Assembly (NCBI GenBank): GCA_002794735.1
Contig: NBAZ01000027.1
Location: 62,001-126,000, forward strand
Reading direction: 5' to 3'
Source: Pyrrhoderma lamaoense
Taxonomy: Eukaryota > Basidiomycota > Agaricomycetes > Hymenochaetales > Hymenochaetaceae
DNA: 64,000 bases
Shown here: positions 46,686 through 59,050 of the stretch, in pieces
Layout: the number at the start of each line of letters is the position of its first letter
Numbering within the stretch: position 1 is the first letter of the stretch
The notes under the pieces: model-generated
What the model saw: only the letters and a program-made list of their open reading frames with translations
What the model was told of the DNA's origin: nothing
The model's database searches: none
Translations under genes and position numbers: made by a program

Positions 46686-48169
46686 ATGGAGACACCTGCG
46701 CGAGAAGGAAGGAGGGAAGGGAGGAGACGCTTCAACTCCGAAGAGAAAAAACAGTTACTTGCTAACCTTGACATAGAGGGTTCGTGAAATGCGTTTTCGT
46801 GGTTCTTTCATGCAACACTCTACATTTTCAACACTCTTAGCCCATTCATAATCACTCCTTCCTCATAACACCTATACTAACTCGTGAACGCTAGTTGCAC
46901 ATAGGACACGACAGTTTGAACAATCTCTGGCACAGATACTGGAAAACTTTATGAATCATCATGAAGGGCAAGTTTTACGCGTTCCGAAGCTTGTGAGGAA
47001 TATTACCATGGCGGAGTTTGCGGACAAGTATAATGGGGATATAAATGAGTGTCTTCGTGGGCTTCAAAGGGATAAGCAGGGTGGTGAACCATCATTAGAT
47101 CCAGCTTTAAGGAAGAGGAAGTGGAAGGAATCGGAGGAGACTTCAGGACCAGAAGATATGGAGAATCGTCGAACTTCAAAGACAGGTGCGTTAAGTATCA
47201 CTGTGCTGTACTACCTTCCTCTAACACTGTATGGCGTCTCCAATATCCATGGTGGTGATTTATACTATAAACAGCTCGTTTCGTCTCACCAGTGAAGATG
47301 AATGCTGCGAAGATATTGAAGGCTCGGCTTAACAAGACCCCAGGGCCTGTAAGTCACGTCTTATCTATAGCTGTTGGGCTAGATACTATGAGCCTCTTAA
47401 TTAGAATCGGACTGCTCGAAATTTGTACCCGACGCTGGGGGCCGGAACGCCATCATCGAAACCGAGTAGAACTCTGAGTCGATTCATGTCGCCTACAAAG
47501 GCGTCTTCATCAAAGACTACAAATACTGCACCTGCTACTACATCGCGTGTCCCATCTTCTTCGCACTTTAATCCTGTAATACCGAAGACACCTGCTTATC
47601 CCCGAGCACCTAGAAAGAACGAGAGCCTAATGAGTATAAATGGAAGTCCTATATCGTACCCTGTTAGTCTCCGTAATGGATTCGCAAGAGATGATGGGAG
47701 TGATGTAGATGAGGGTGGTGTTGATGGGATGGGTAGACATCCGGTATTGAGGAAACAAAGAAGTATTGTTATCAGGAAGGATCTCAGTTTTAAGTTCGCA
47801 CAAGCCCCAGAGAAGGAGAATCATCAACAAATGCGATCTCGTACTGGTGCTCATTCAAGTTCGGGGTCTGCATCGTCAACATTAACAACTGCTTCAACGT
47901 CAACGTCGACTTCAGCTACATCTACATCAACAACAGCAACATCACTAACGTCAGCTTCCTCAACAATGGACGGGTTTGGGTCAGCATCCAAACCATCTGC
48001 GCTAATTAGGGTACCGACGAAGGACGGTTTGATTTTGGAGTTTGATCCTTTGTTGACGACACCTGAGGAACTTGATACGTTGGAAGGGATTACGGATGAA
48101 GCGAAGAAGCAGGCTAGAGAAGATATGACAAAGCTTGTACAAGCTGCTTTGGCGAGGTGGAAATTGTAG
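46686..48169 (+). CDS. nbl1: Borealin (chromosomal passenger complex subunit)
   Basis: Borealin binds INCENP and survivin and brings Aurora B to centromeres in mitosis. Four exons fit: 46686-46779, 46895-47185, 47293-47348 and 47405-48169, giving 401 aa. The N-terminal domain is clear: FNSEEKKQLLANLDIE, HRTRQFEQSLAQILENF, HHEGQVLRVPKLVRNITM and ADKYNGDINECLRGLQ. This forms the helix that packs against INCENP and survivin. The middle is Ser/Thr-rich and basic (MSPTKAS, RTLSRF). The C-terminus, from LIRVPTKDGLILEFDP to AALARWKL, resembles the borealin C-terminal domain. Baker's yeast Nbl1 keeps only the N-terminal part, so this is the long form. Exons 1 and 2 lie far from the frame of the last exon, and the introns of ~107-115 nt are longer than usual here. 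Confidence 0.88.
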
Positions 48170-49676
48170 TATTCATGGTTGAGTCCCTTCTCTACCTTCT
48201 GCAGTTTCTCCCTATCCTTTGCCTTCCTTCATCCCGTATATCTCTCACTTTGCGCTCCCTTATCCTATCTGCATCCGCTCTTACTTTACTGTTGCTTTCT
48301 GTACATTATGTAAATCACATTGTAATGGCTGGCTCTACATAGTAGTTGCAACTTATCTAACTTGCACGTGAGTCATTCTTTTTCTAAGTCCTTCAGACCC
48401 CTCCCCTTCCCTTTAATTCCCATCCTTTCTCTTCGTATCGAATCCCTAGTCATTCAGGTTAATTGGCCTCTCAACATTACATTGACCCGGATCAGCATCG
48501 CATCACTACTTTATGAATATCCATATGTTTGAAGTTGTCCTGTAGAGTTTTTCTCTTTTCTATCTCTTCTTTGACCTACACCCTTCCTTTGCTCTGCACT
48601 CTCACCATATTTCTGCATCTCTATCACATTACACCGTACACTGTACATGTACACTTTTCATCTTGGCAACTTAAAGCTTTAAGATTTCTCTTGCGCCTCA
48701 TTCGTAATAATAGTATCTGAAGACAAGACTTCCCTTAAATTTCAAACGACACTTACCTAAAGAATATTCATATGCTAGAAGACTAGTTCACTCACTTGCA
48801 TTTAGATGAGCGATGTCGATGGATCTTTAACCACCATTTTTTATCAAGGCGCTGGAATCCTCGAGAGCCCACTAAGTTAATTACTTCTCAAAAGAGGCTC
48901 AGTAGGATACTTATGATTTAAGATTGATTTTTGTAGTTCGCAAGTGAACCCTTCATATTTCAGTGTTGAACTTGCAACTTTGTGTGAATGCGAGTCTAAA
49001 AGCAGAGTGAACTATGATAAATAAGCTACACCCTTATGCTGGTTCGCCAGTAGTGGAAACCTTAAGCTACACGAAAGCATATGTAAGGTACATGAGCCTT
49101 TGATATCGATTTGATTCTTCATAATTAGGTGTATACTATAACAATTTAATTAAAATATGTTATATATAACTTGTTTCATTTTGCTACTGCTATAGTAGAA
49201 GATTTTAAAAGTCTAGATTACATCAGAAAATACTTATTTCTAACTGAGACTGCAGATGTATATTCTGCGAAGCGATTAAATCTTCTTTAATTATTCTTCT
49301 TTGTTGATCTACAAAACCTAATCCAGGCTTATACGTGTATAATAGCACTAACCTCAGTATCTATTATCTATTCTATGTAAATATATCAATAATAATAATA
49401 TACATATGTATATAAGGAGGGCAGTCTGTTTCCAGAATGCCCCCATCTCAGTCTTATCTATATTTTATCATCTAGTATATAACTTATCTAGTTGTTGTTC
49501 ATCAGTAGCTCTTTACATAATACACATTTGATTACGGAGCAAATAACCGATATGTGTTTTGCTCAGTCAATCCGACAAGTACATATCTTTCTATTTTTCT
49601 TTCTTCCTCTCTCTTTATCAATCTGTTTATTTGAACTGGATTAAGTATATACAGTACAATCAACTTTCCTCAAGCA
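48170..49676. other. Intergenic region
   Basis: About 1.5 kb has no supported gene. The first ~550 bases are T/C-rich 3' flank with low-complexity open frames. The rest is A/T-rich, with a short ATA-type repeat near 49381-49412. The last ~120 bases, with C/T-rich runs at 49590-49630, are the likely promoter of the NACHT gene. Confidence 0.55.
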
Positions 49677-52600
49677 ATGCCTTTCAATCAGATAGGATTC
49701 AATGCTCGGGCAAATTTGGGAACATTCAATGATGTATCTGGCGACCAGATAAACGTATCTGTCAATGAAAAGGACACTTTGAGTAGTAAGATAGAAGATT
49801 ATATGCGATATATTATAACTCTATAAATACTCACTAATAATATATGCTTAAAAATAGAATTGAAGAACAATCTCAATCCATCTCACATGTCTGGTGCAGA
49901 TCGGCCAAAATGTTTGGAGGGTACTCGAATCGAGATTCAAAGACAGATATTCGAGTGGATGGAAAATAAGGCTCTTCCAAATACATTCTTGCTAATAGGT
50001 GGTGCAGGTACAGGGAAGAGTACTATTGCAACAACAATAGCAGAGAAGTGCAGAATGGACAGGCGGCTCGGATCACATCTATTTTTCTTAAGAGGGAGGG
50101 ATGATTTATTGGCATTGACATTGCACCTTTGATGCATCATAGCAGAATCATGATGCAGAACTTGGAAGAACTGAACTCTACGACAATGACAGCAATTCGA
50201 TATTCTTTACCACTTTCGATGCTGCGAGAATGCGCGCTTTCTGTCTCATCGTCTTGATGCATTGACGAGTGTGGATAACCCAGTCTCGTGAAAGATTACT
50301 TCGCGTTATCGGAAAAAAACTACCTGAACTGCCTACTCGATATCGTTTCCTTCTTACTGCAAGGCCGGAGGAAGACATTATTGAGTTCTCAACCTTGGCA
50401 AGGATTAATATCACCGAGATAACCCCAGGGGATAGTAAGGAGGACGTTAGTGCTTATATTAATTATGAGTTTGAAGCGATGAGGGACTCCGGCAAACTGA
50501 GGCTACCACCCAGCTGGCCTTGGGTTGAAAACATGAAGAAACTGTCTCTGGCCGCAGAAGGACTTTTTATCTGGGCATCTACAGTGATAAGATATGTTTC
50601 ACAGAACCCCACTGGACGATACGCGCGTTTAGATGGCTTGGTCAACAGTACACGGGCAATGATGTTCAATGACTTAAATAATCTATATACAACCGTGTTA
50701 GAAAACTCTCTCGCATGGGAAAAAGACGAGAAGGATACCTTCAAGGGGATATTTTCTCTTGTCTTGTTTGGAAAATCACCTCTGACAGACATCACTATAA
50801 ATGAAATACTGGCCTAGATTGGGGCAAGACAGAAGAGTTTCTTTCTTGCCTTAGATCGGTGGTGGCCTATGAATCCGGCCAGCCGATCAGAATACATCAT
50901 ACATCTTTTCATGACTATTTGGTGTCATGCGAAGGGAAGGAATGGTCTATAAATATCGATCTTGTAAAGGAAAGAATTACTGCCAGGTGTTTTATTGTCA
51001 TGGGAGTGTCACTCCGTTTTAATATTTGCGACCTGAAATCATCTTTCCTATCTAACGAGCAAATTGCCGATCTTAATGATCGTATCAGCGAAAGGATACC
51101 AAATTCCTTACAGTATACTTGTTGTAACTGGGCTTATCATTTAATAGAAGCACCGTTCTCGCAGGTACTACATGATAAGTTAAAAGTACTCATTTACAAT
51201 CATCTCCTACACTGGTTTGAGGTCTTGAGTCTGACGAATACATTCAAGGAACATTGTTTAAGAGGGCTGAATTATGCCTTAAATTGGCTTGGAGACAGGG
51301 ATCCAGAACTATCCACTTTTCTACAAGACGCGTACAAACAGGCCAGGAGATTCTTGAAGCCCATCACACAGAGTACACCCCATATATATTCTTCTTTAAT
51401 TCCGCTCACTGAAGACGAATCAATTGTCTCGAGGCACTATACGAAGCAGATTAAACACTATGTTCAAGTCCAGCGTGTTGGACTAAAACCTCAATCCGGC
51501 TGCAGAGTAATCGATGCTAATGAGAAGATTTTTTCTGTAGCATTGTCTACTCTTGGAGATCGTTTTGCCTCTGGGTCTTCCAAAGGAAATGTATGTGTCT
51601 GGGATATGGACAGTGGGGAAATGGCTCTTGAACCACTTACAGGACATTTGGACACTGTTTTTAGTGTGGCTTTTTCTCCTGATGGTAAATTTATTACATC
51701 TGGTTCAAGGGATAACACAGTGCGAATGTGGAATGCATACACTGGTAACCTCATCCATAGCTTAATGGCTCATTCAGACTGGGTGAGAGTAGTTAGTTTC
51801 TCGCCGGATGAAAATTATATCGTCTCCGCGTCTAATGACTGTACAATTAAATTTTGGGATGTAAAGAATGGTCAATTAGACAAAAGTCCTTTACAGGGTC
51901 ATAGTAAAGCAGTTACCTGCATCTCGTTTTCATGCGATGGACGTTTTCTTGTTTCGGGGTCTCATGATGGTACGATCATAGTTTGGGATATGGAAAACAG
52001 AACAAAGACGGATGCTAGCCCTCTAATAGGTCACAAGAGCTGGATTGGGTCTGTTAATTTTTTGTCTTGTGGGGACAATATCATCTCAACATCATTGGAT
52101 GGATGTATATGCATTTGGTCTATGATTACGGGACAACTGACCAGCAACTTTTTTTGCTATCATTATTTGTCTCCGGTTGCATTGTCACCCGACGGTGAGT
52201 CTATATATGCAAGTACAGATAAGGATATTTACAGGATACAAACAACTACATTCGAAAAGCCTGGATCATCTAGATCATGCATTAATTTTTGTGATAAGAA
52301 ACAGAAAATAAGCGGTCATACGGAAGCGATTAGATCTATTGCAGTAGCTCTCGATGGTATCCACTTTATTTCTGGTTCATTAGATGGAACTATAAGAATT
52401 TGGAGACTCGAAGAGGAAACGTATGTACCCGAACCAAAGCAACTACAAAACGGTATTACATCGCTCGCAGTGTCTCCAAAAGGGACATATTTCGCAGCAT
52501 CTTATAAAAATGGCAAACTTCTTGCCTATAAAATGGCTGCCATCAACAAAAGTGAAGAATCTTGTCCGACATTGTTTGACGTTGACTATAGGGGTACTAT

Positions 52601-53528
52601 CAAGTCGACTACATTTTTACCCAATGGCGATCTCGTAATTTCTTGGGCAGCTGAATTAGAAAAGGTGCTGCTTAGCAGTAACTCGACTAAGAAATTGTTG
52701 TTAAGAACTTATACACCAAATAAGGATTACGATAAAGAAATCTATCCGGTGTGCTCTTCCCCGGACGGAAGATTCGTAGTTTCAGGTTTTGATGATTGGA
52801 TGATCCGAATTCAGGACACTACTCAACATACCACGCTACTATTACAAGGTCATAGTGGTAACATCAGAGCCATTTCTTTCTCACCAGTAGGAAATGAATT
52901 TATCTCTGGGGCAGATGATAAAACTGTCCGTCTCTGGTGTGTTACAAATGGCGAGCTACTTGCGACGCTTGAAGGCCATACCGACTCGGTCCTTTCAGTG
53001 GCATACTCCCATATTGGATCATATATCGCCTCTGGTTCCTCTGACAACACCATTCGAATCTGGGTCGCAAAAAAAAGGACGCTTGTCTGTGAAATAAAAG
53101 GGCATACAGACTCAGTGACATCAATTTGTTTCTTGCCCAATGAGTTGCGTATTCTATCGGGGTCGTTGGATAAAACGGCTTGTGTATGGGATGCTTTGAC
53201 CGGGAACCTTCTCTTTGGTCCATTCGGACACACGGATGGTATTAACTCTGTCTCTGTTTTCCCTGATGGTAGATATTTCTTGTCTGGAGGAGAGGCCGGA
53301 CTAATCAGGATATGGAGTTTGGATGATATACCCTGGCACCTACGAGTTGAAGATGGATGGATTGTTGATAAGGAAAATCACTTGATAGCTTGGATTCCTC
53401 GAGATGAGCACAAATACATTGGACTCAGATTGACAGGCTACAGCAAGACCTATCATCTTAACTTATATTTCAACGCTTGTCGGAATGGAGACGAATGGCT
53501 TAGGTATAAATGTTGGAGACCGGTATAG
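49677..53528 (+). CDS. NACHT-WD40 (fungal NLR-like) protein, reading frame disrupted in the NACHT domain
   Basis: Fungal NLR-like proteins of this layout act in self/non-self recognition and cell-death control. Exon 1 (49677-49785) encodes a short N-terminal module with GTFNDVSGDQINV. Exon 2 starts at 49858 and has the Walker A motif LLIGGAGTGKST. The frame stops at ~50132. It resumes in another frame before ERLLRVIGKKLPELP and FLLTARPEEDI, so the Walker B part is shortened and scrambled between ~50100 and 50268. No GT donor suits an intron there. A further break at 50811-50812 is repaired by one G, joining NEIL to LDWGKTEEFLSCL. From 50859 a long frame holds about twelve WD40 repeats (for example GHTDSVLSVAYS, SGSSDNTIRIW) and ends with the usual NLR tail. 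It is either a pseudogene or a damaged assembly. Confidence 0.82.
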
Positions 53529-54181
53529 ATTCAAATTCCTCTTGGCCATTATAAGCCAGAGTCTCTGTTATCCTTTTTTGTTTTATTACATGTCCTCTTC
53601 CGATTCAATCTTTCCGTTCTTATCTGTATAACTTATTCACATTGCCTTTGTAAAGTATGCGAGTGACTTGTCTCGGATGAATGTTCTAGGCTATTTTTTT
53701 GGACATAGTTCATCTCTCTTATATTGCATATCTTCAGTTCTCATATTTATTTGTTTTAAGGATAATGCCGACTTTGTAGCTTTAAATTTGTTACTCATTG
53801 TTGTATCTGGCGTTTCATGCTACATGTAACCCGTTATTACTTCACTTCAGATTTATTTATAATATTTATATTGTTTGTTATGTACTTCCGCACTGTCTGT
53901 TAATGCGTATATATTTACACCTGCGCATGTAAGGTCTCCTTTTCTTTCCAGTGCCCCCCGTTTGTTATTTTTATCAGAATATAAATCAGTCACCATTCAC
54001 CGGTTACCAATCATCAATATAGTAAGTCGAAATAGGATCAAAATTGGCACAAGATAGTAGCAAAGTATGAAAAACACATAAAAGGTACCTATAAATAGTA
54101 AGTCAAAGCCTCTCTCCATCCAAAAGGAGGAAGGAGAAAACACGATGGGAGAAAACGATAATATGTAGTTAGCTAACTTGA
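53529..54181. other. Intergenic region between convergent genes
   Basis: About 650 bases carry the facing 3' flanks of the NACHT-WD40 gene and POP1. The left part is T-rich. No gene or repeat was recognised. Confidence 0.55.
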
Positions 54182-57100
54182 TTAACTGAGGAGCTCCACG
54201 AATGCGACTCGGTAGACGGTGTTGTCCTTGTTTCGTAACTTGACTAAAGGTAGTGAGGACGTACTGGAGTGTCTATAATTGGAAAACAAGAGGTCGGTAT
54301 AAGAAAATGTGTTTTTGGGTAAAAATGACCTAGAAGGTCACAGTAAATGAGATGAAAGGATCAAAATTCGCACCTGCGCTGTTGTTCATTGATCTCAAGG
54401 TAGCTGGTCAGAGAGATAGCGCCTATTGCCTGGCTTTGGCCTACGGAGAGAGAGTAGTTACCAGATGTCGCGTATCCGATTATAGCATCTTCTGAGCATT
54501 TTTGGGAGCTCAGCTGTGTAAGGGTTTGAGAATTACAGAAAAATTAACTAGATGCTCAAATCTGAGGGTATCTAATGATAGCTTACCTCAGACTCGTGTA
54601 CTCCAGGTTCGCATTCCACTTTTGTTTGTCGGTGTCGTCTCTGCTGAATAAGAGACACCCACTTGAGTATCTCATTGTCATCAGTGACTTTGTATATGAT
54701 TGCATTGTATCCCGGAGAACCAGAAGAAAGGGGAAATATGAGACGGATTGGGATTAAAGCTGATGTGAATGGGTTGGGAGGAGCGCTGGTGGTGGTGGCG
54801 CTGTTGTTTGAAGTAGCAGTACCTATGGATGTGGGAAGTGCCGGGATTGAGCGTTTGGATCGCCAGATGTTGATCTTTTGCACAAATTCTAGAGCTGGGA
54901 TGGGGGATCGGGAGAGTTGATCTATAAATTGGACGCTTTCTGCGCCCTTCAACAGCCAGGGTGGGTACATCGCTTGGGAGGATCCAAGATTATTTGGCTC
55001 ATTTGAATTCTCATTCTCATTTTCAGGACTTTCTTGATTTTGATCTATATTCATTCGGTTCTCGTTCTTGGCTGCTTCATCAATCTCTGGTTCGTTTCGC
55101 GCTGAGTAGGTACTAGATCTGAGTCCTCATTCTGTTTTCTTGCCTTCTGATCATTTGACTGGACCGGATCAGACTTCTCCACAATACCCACAATGACTTC
55201 CCAATCCGGCTTATATGGACTCCTCGTACCTAGTTTTGTCCACGAAGGTCGTTTTGCGGGGGGAATTCGCTCCCATTTTTCCTTTTCTTCCTTCCCTCTC
55301 TCGTCGATTAGCGGGAAGTAAGCGGAAGTACAAGGAAAATCAAAGGGAAAGGAAGGAATGCTTGCTTCGAAGTGTTGAGATAGGCGTTCACGTTGTCCGG
55401 CGACACGTGTTCCAGTGTGAGTGAGTGAAGAGAAGAAGGGCATTCCCCAACCTTTTGGGATTATAAGCGTCCAGCCGTGTAAGGCATGTGTGTTCATGTT
55501 GGAAGGAGTGATTGTGTTGGTCCCTGTGCTTGAAGTAAATTTGTTTTGCTCAAGTGAGCGTTGTATGAGGAGGATTGGAATACGGTCGTCTTGACGGAGA
55601 GGGCGAAGTTTGGTACCTGGAACAAGATGCTAGATTTTCAATACAAATATTTCTGTTAGCGTCTCTGTGTATAGATCGTTTTCGAAGAAGAGAAGGAAGT
55701 ATGAAAACGCTGAAAGTCCAAAGTCTACTGACCTTTTCCTTCCGTTTATCAATGTCAGCCTTTTTAAACGCTGGTTTGACAACTTTCTGCCGAGCTTCTT
55801 CGTCCCATATTTCTGACATGGCAAGATCGGAAGATGGCCATAAAATATCTGGTTGTAGGACTGAAGAGGTGCTTGAGCTTGGACCGTCTTTGCTCTCATA
55901 TTTTACTTTTGTATTTGTCGGTGGGAAGCTGATACGGAAAGTAAAATTGCGGAGGTAGTAGGATAAGAAAGTTTTTGTTGATATGCCAAAACGTTGTCAG
56001 AGAGTTCAGTGATAGAAGCGAAGGAGAAACACACTTTAGTCGAGGATCAAGAACTTTACAGCCTATGATCATTCCTCGTGGCACGGACCCTGCTGTCTGT
56101 AGCTGACCAAAAGCATTCCAGAACTAGTAGAAGATTAAAACAAGATAAGATGCATTAGTCAGAAACGATCGATGTTAACTTAGTTACACGTATAGATGAG
56201 GAGATATTGTCAAAGTGGATGGGCTTATAAGAGAGTCAGTGGCCTACCTTCTTCAGTTCAGGCCGCTTTTCATTGGCGAGCACGAGCGCACCATGTATGA
56301 CTTGACTTGATTTGGGGCCCATGAGTTCAAAAATGTTAAATTGATTTCGGAGATCGGCGAGCTCGACTTTGACTTCTTGTTGTATGGGCTGCACGTTTGT
56401 GCTTGTGGTGCTTTCTCTTTCTTTACCCGTACTCCTCTTCTTGGCATTAGAAGAGGTGGAAGTGATGGTATTAACGGTGCTCTGAGCCTTTTGAAGATGC
56501 AGTTGGACAGAGTAGGTAAGTGAGGAGAGTATGTCGTTGTAGATGAGTGGATGACATTTTATCCAGAGTTGGTGGACTGGTTCATCCTTCTGTTTTTTCA
56601 CTTTCACTTTGTGTTGAGGAATGCTATCCAAGCTGGTGGGAGTATCAAGTGTATCGGGTGTAGGAGAAGTTGAAAGTGTATTGGGAGAGGTAGGTTTGGT
56701 CGTGCCCGGATACCAAAAGACCTCAACGGGCCCGATGAGGCCAAATGGATAGGTATTCGGTCGGTAAAAATTGGTGTAGCTCATTCTAGACCCTTTTATA
56801 AATCTGATAAAGACGTTTTAGTATCCCTCTTTTAGTATGAGGAAGAACAAGGATCAAGCTGTCATACGGAAAAAGGATGAGTACCTAGCTGCACCTGGAC
56901 TGGGACACTGAGGATCTGAACAGAGTGTCACAATGTCTTGTAGTATCCGTTCTGGACCCTTGAGTTCTATAATAGCTTCATAGGACGCATCATGTAGGAT
57001 GCATCCATGAACTGACGCACGGTGGCTTGGTCGGAAGGATTTCTCTGTTGGAGTTACGGCCTATATAAGCATACACGGATTAATTGCAGTAGCAGTAGGT

Positions 57101-57867
57101 ACAAAGGCAAGAGAAGTGACTAACTAATCGATAGCCCCACATATTTTCCATATGCATACGCTTTGCGTGCCAGATATGAGTTTCCAACCAGGACTTGTCA
57201 ACTGACCAGGGAACTTGAGTGAAAGAACCGAGCGATCAAAGTGAGGTAAATCATATACCTTGGCGTTTAAGAAGCACTTCTGTGCGTTTCTGTTCTTTGA
57301 GTTTACCTCTCTTGGGTAGTTTTTTCTTCTTAACTTTAGTTGCGGTGTCCATCTATTAAGAGAAATGATGGTTATATGAGAATTACTAGAGTTAACAAGG
57401 AAGGAGAATGGTATCAACTTCTGAGATGGCTTTTTGTCTGAGTCGGGCTGGAACTCTTCGAACGTCATGGGAGGCGGCGCGACGTCTTAGGTGTCTAGGT
57501 AACGTCTGCCATACACGATGAGTAGATGCGGTTCTACAAGAGAGTGTGCGTTAGTATAGCACTTTTAGGACACCGATTACGGGCACGTACGAGGCATTTT
57601 TCATTGCATCTTGCATTGCCTTGATTTCAAAAGCCCTAGCTTCTGCAAACTTTTCGACATCAATGGTACTTGGGACACCTTCCATACCTAACAATTCAGT
57701 TCAGAACATTGATTAGAATTACGTTCGTTTGAAATGTGGTATGTCTCCGTACTTGAGGACGTTACTGGCTGGACTGAGATGTGTCTTGCATCCTCTCTTC
57801 TTTGTTTCTTCCATTGAGTATGGCTAGACGTTTGATCTGAGCTTATATTTTTGCGTTTCGGAGGCAT
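54182..57867 (-). CDS. pop1: POP1, largest protein subunit of RNase P and RNase MRP
   Basis: POP1 binds the RNA of RNase P (tRNA 5' processing) and MRP (rRNA processing) in the nucleus and nucleolus. Twelve exons fit: 57867-57753, 57687-57591, 57533-57419, 57352-57259, 57213-57125, 57060-56885, 56803-56248, 56123-56035, 55928-55733, 55629-54587, 54513-54374 and 54272-54182, about 933 aa. The POP1 N-terminal signature is complete: LPRHLRRRAASHDVRRVP, LPKRGK, WLETHIWHAKRMHMENMWGY and TPTEKSFRPSHRASVHGC. Later blocks are YPFGLIGPVEVFW, TAGSVPRGMIIGCKVLDPRL, GTKLRPLRQDDRIPILLIQR and GWTLIIPKGWGMPF; the end is VYRVAFVELLS. The frame needs one added base between ~55100 and 55125. The gene diverges from the mitochondrial protein gene, 189 bases away. 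Confidence 0.92.
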
Positions 57868-58056
57868 CTCTGTCTGGCTATGGGCCTGGATTGAAGCGCG
57901 TCAATTGCGACTAATGACGCTTGTAAATGTGATTAATATTATTAACTATAATAATTACTAGAAGTAGTACTACTTTATTAGGAAATTTACTGTAACGCTT
58001 CGCGTCGCGTTTGTCCCGTCCGCCCGAGTCCGTCTCTAGATTTGCCAACACCCGCA
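57868..58056. promoter_or_regulatory. Short divergent promoter of POP1 and the mitochondrial protein gene
   Basis: Only 189 bases separate the two start codons, so the genes probably share control elements. An A/T-rich core (57925-57995) lies in the middle. No named motif was found. Confidence 0.5.
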
Positions 58057-59050
58057 ATGTCGATACTACGTTGCTCTTCGTATGTCCCTCGGCATATTTT
58101 TCGTAACTCTTCTCGCTCCTTCTCTGCTTCTGCCTTGGTAAGGTCAGAGTCTACAGCTTCCCCTGCTATCAGGAGTGTAAAACCGCCAAAACAGCCCATC
58201 GGAGGTTTCAGAGGCGGGTATGTTTTCGTCATTCCACTACATGTATTATTATCTTTTAGTGGTACTACAACTATCATCACAATTGCTACTACTGTAGCTA
58301 CTGCTACAACACCGTTATTATATAATTTACTTATCTAGTTTCTTTTTTACTTAGAATTGTGGGATTCCTTCTTGGGTTCTCGTTGGCTTCATCATTTGCT
58401 GCGTATCATTTGTTGGAAGAATATAAACAGGCATCGGCTGCTCTTGAAACGAGCATATTGGAACTTCAGGCTAGTACCGAGAAAGTGCGTGATATGACTC
58501 TTTTCCTTATCGAGAAGCATTCGTCCACTAAACTGATTCTAATTCTATTTTATTCTGATTTATATCCTTCTTCAATTCGTTTCGTGGTTTCTGGCGATGC
58601 TATTGTCATTGGTGGCGGTGGTCTAATTTTAGGTTACTGCGCATATTCGGAGGATAGAGGCTGTTGAGAAGGACTTGAAGGCTTTGTCGGGTATCTCTGC
58701 TACTAAGGATGATCAGGCTAGGTTAAGAGCGGAGATGAAGAAGTTGTACGACGGACTTAACATCGGTGTGTCCTTCTTTCTTCTTTCTTGCTTACTCAGT
58801 ATATTTTCGTCATTTATGCTGGTGGAGTGGGTTTGATACTTGTCTGATACTCATTGATTGGATATAGAATTCTTAAACCTCCGATCGCATGTGTGGGGTA
58901 TCCGTGAGTAACTTGTTACCATCACTAGAGTTCTGTGTGGATAATCGTTATACTCATTATTTTACTCTTCTTCCCCTCCTGCAATCTACTCTAGAACAAG
59001 ACGTTCATGCGTTAGCGAAAAAGGATAATTCAGCCATTCGTGTTGTATAA
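58057..59050 (+). CDS. Small mitochondrial membrane protein of unknown function (169 aa)
   Basis: Five exons fit in phase: 58057-58217, 58355-58484, 58633-58765, 58868-58897 and 58995-59050. The N-terminus (MSILRCSSYVPRHIFRNSSR) is basic, Ser/Arg-rich and free of acidic residues, like a mitochondrial presequence. One hydrophobic segment (GIVGFLLGFSLASSFAAYHL, residues ~53-72) with Gly and Ala is probably a transmembrane helix. A coiled coil follows (LEEYKQASAALETSILELQ to LRAEMKKLYDGLN), ending VHALAKKDNSAIRVV. The layout suggests an inner-membrane protein anchored by its N-terminus. I recognise no named family. Confidence 0.72.
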
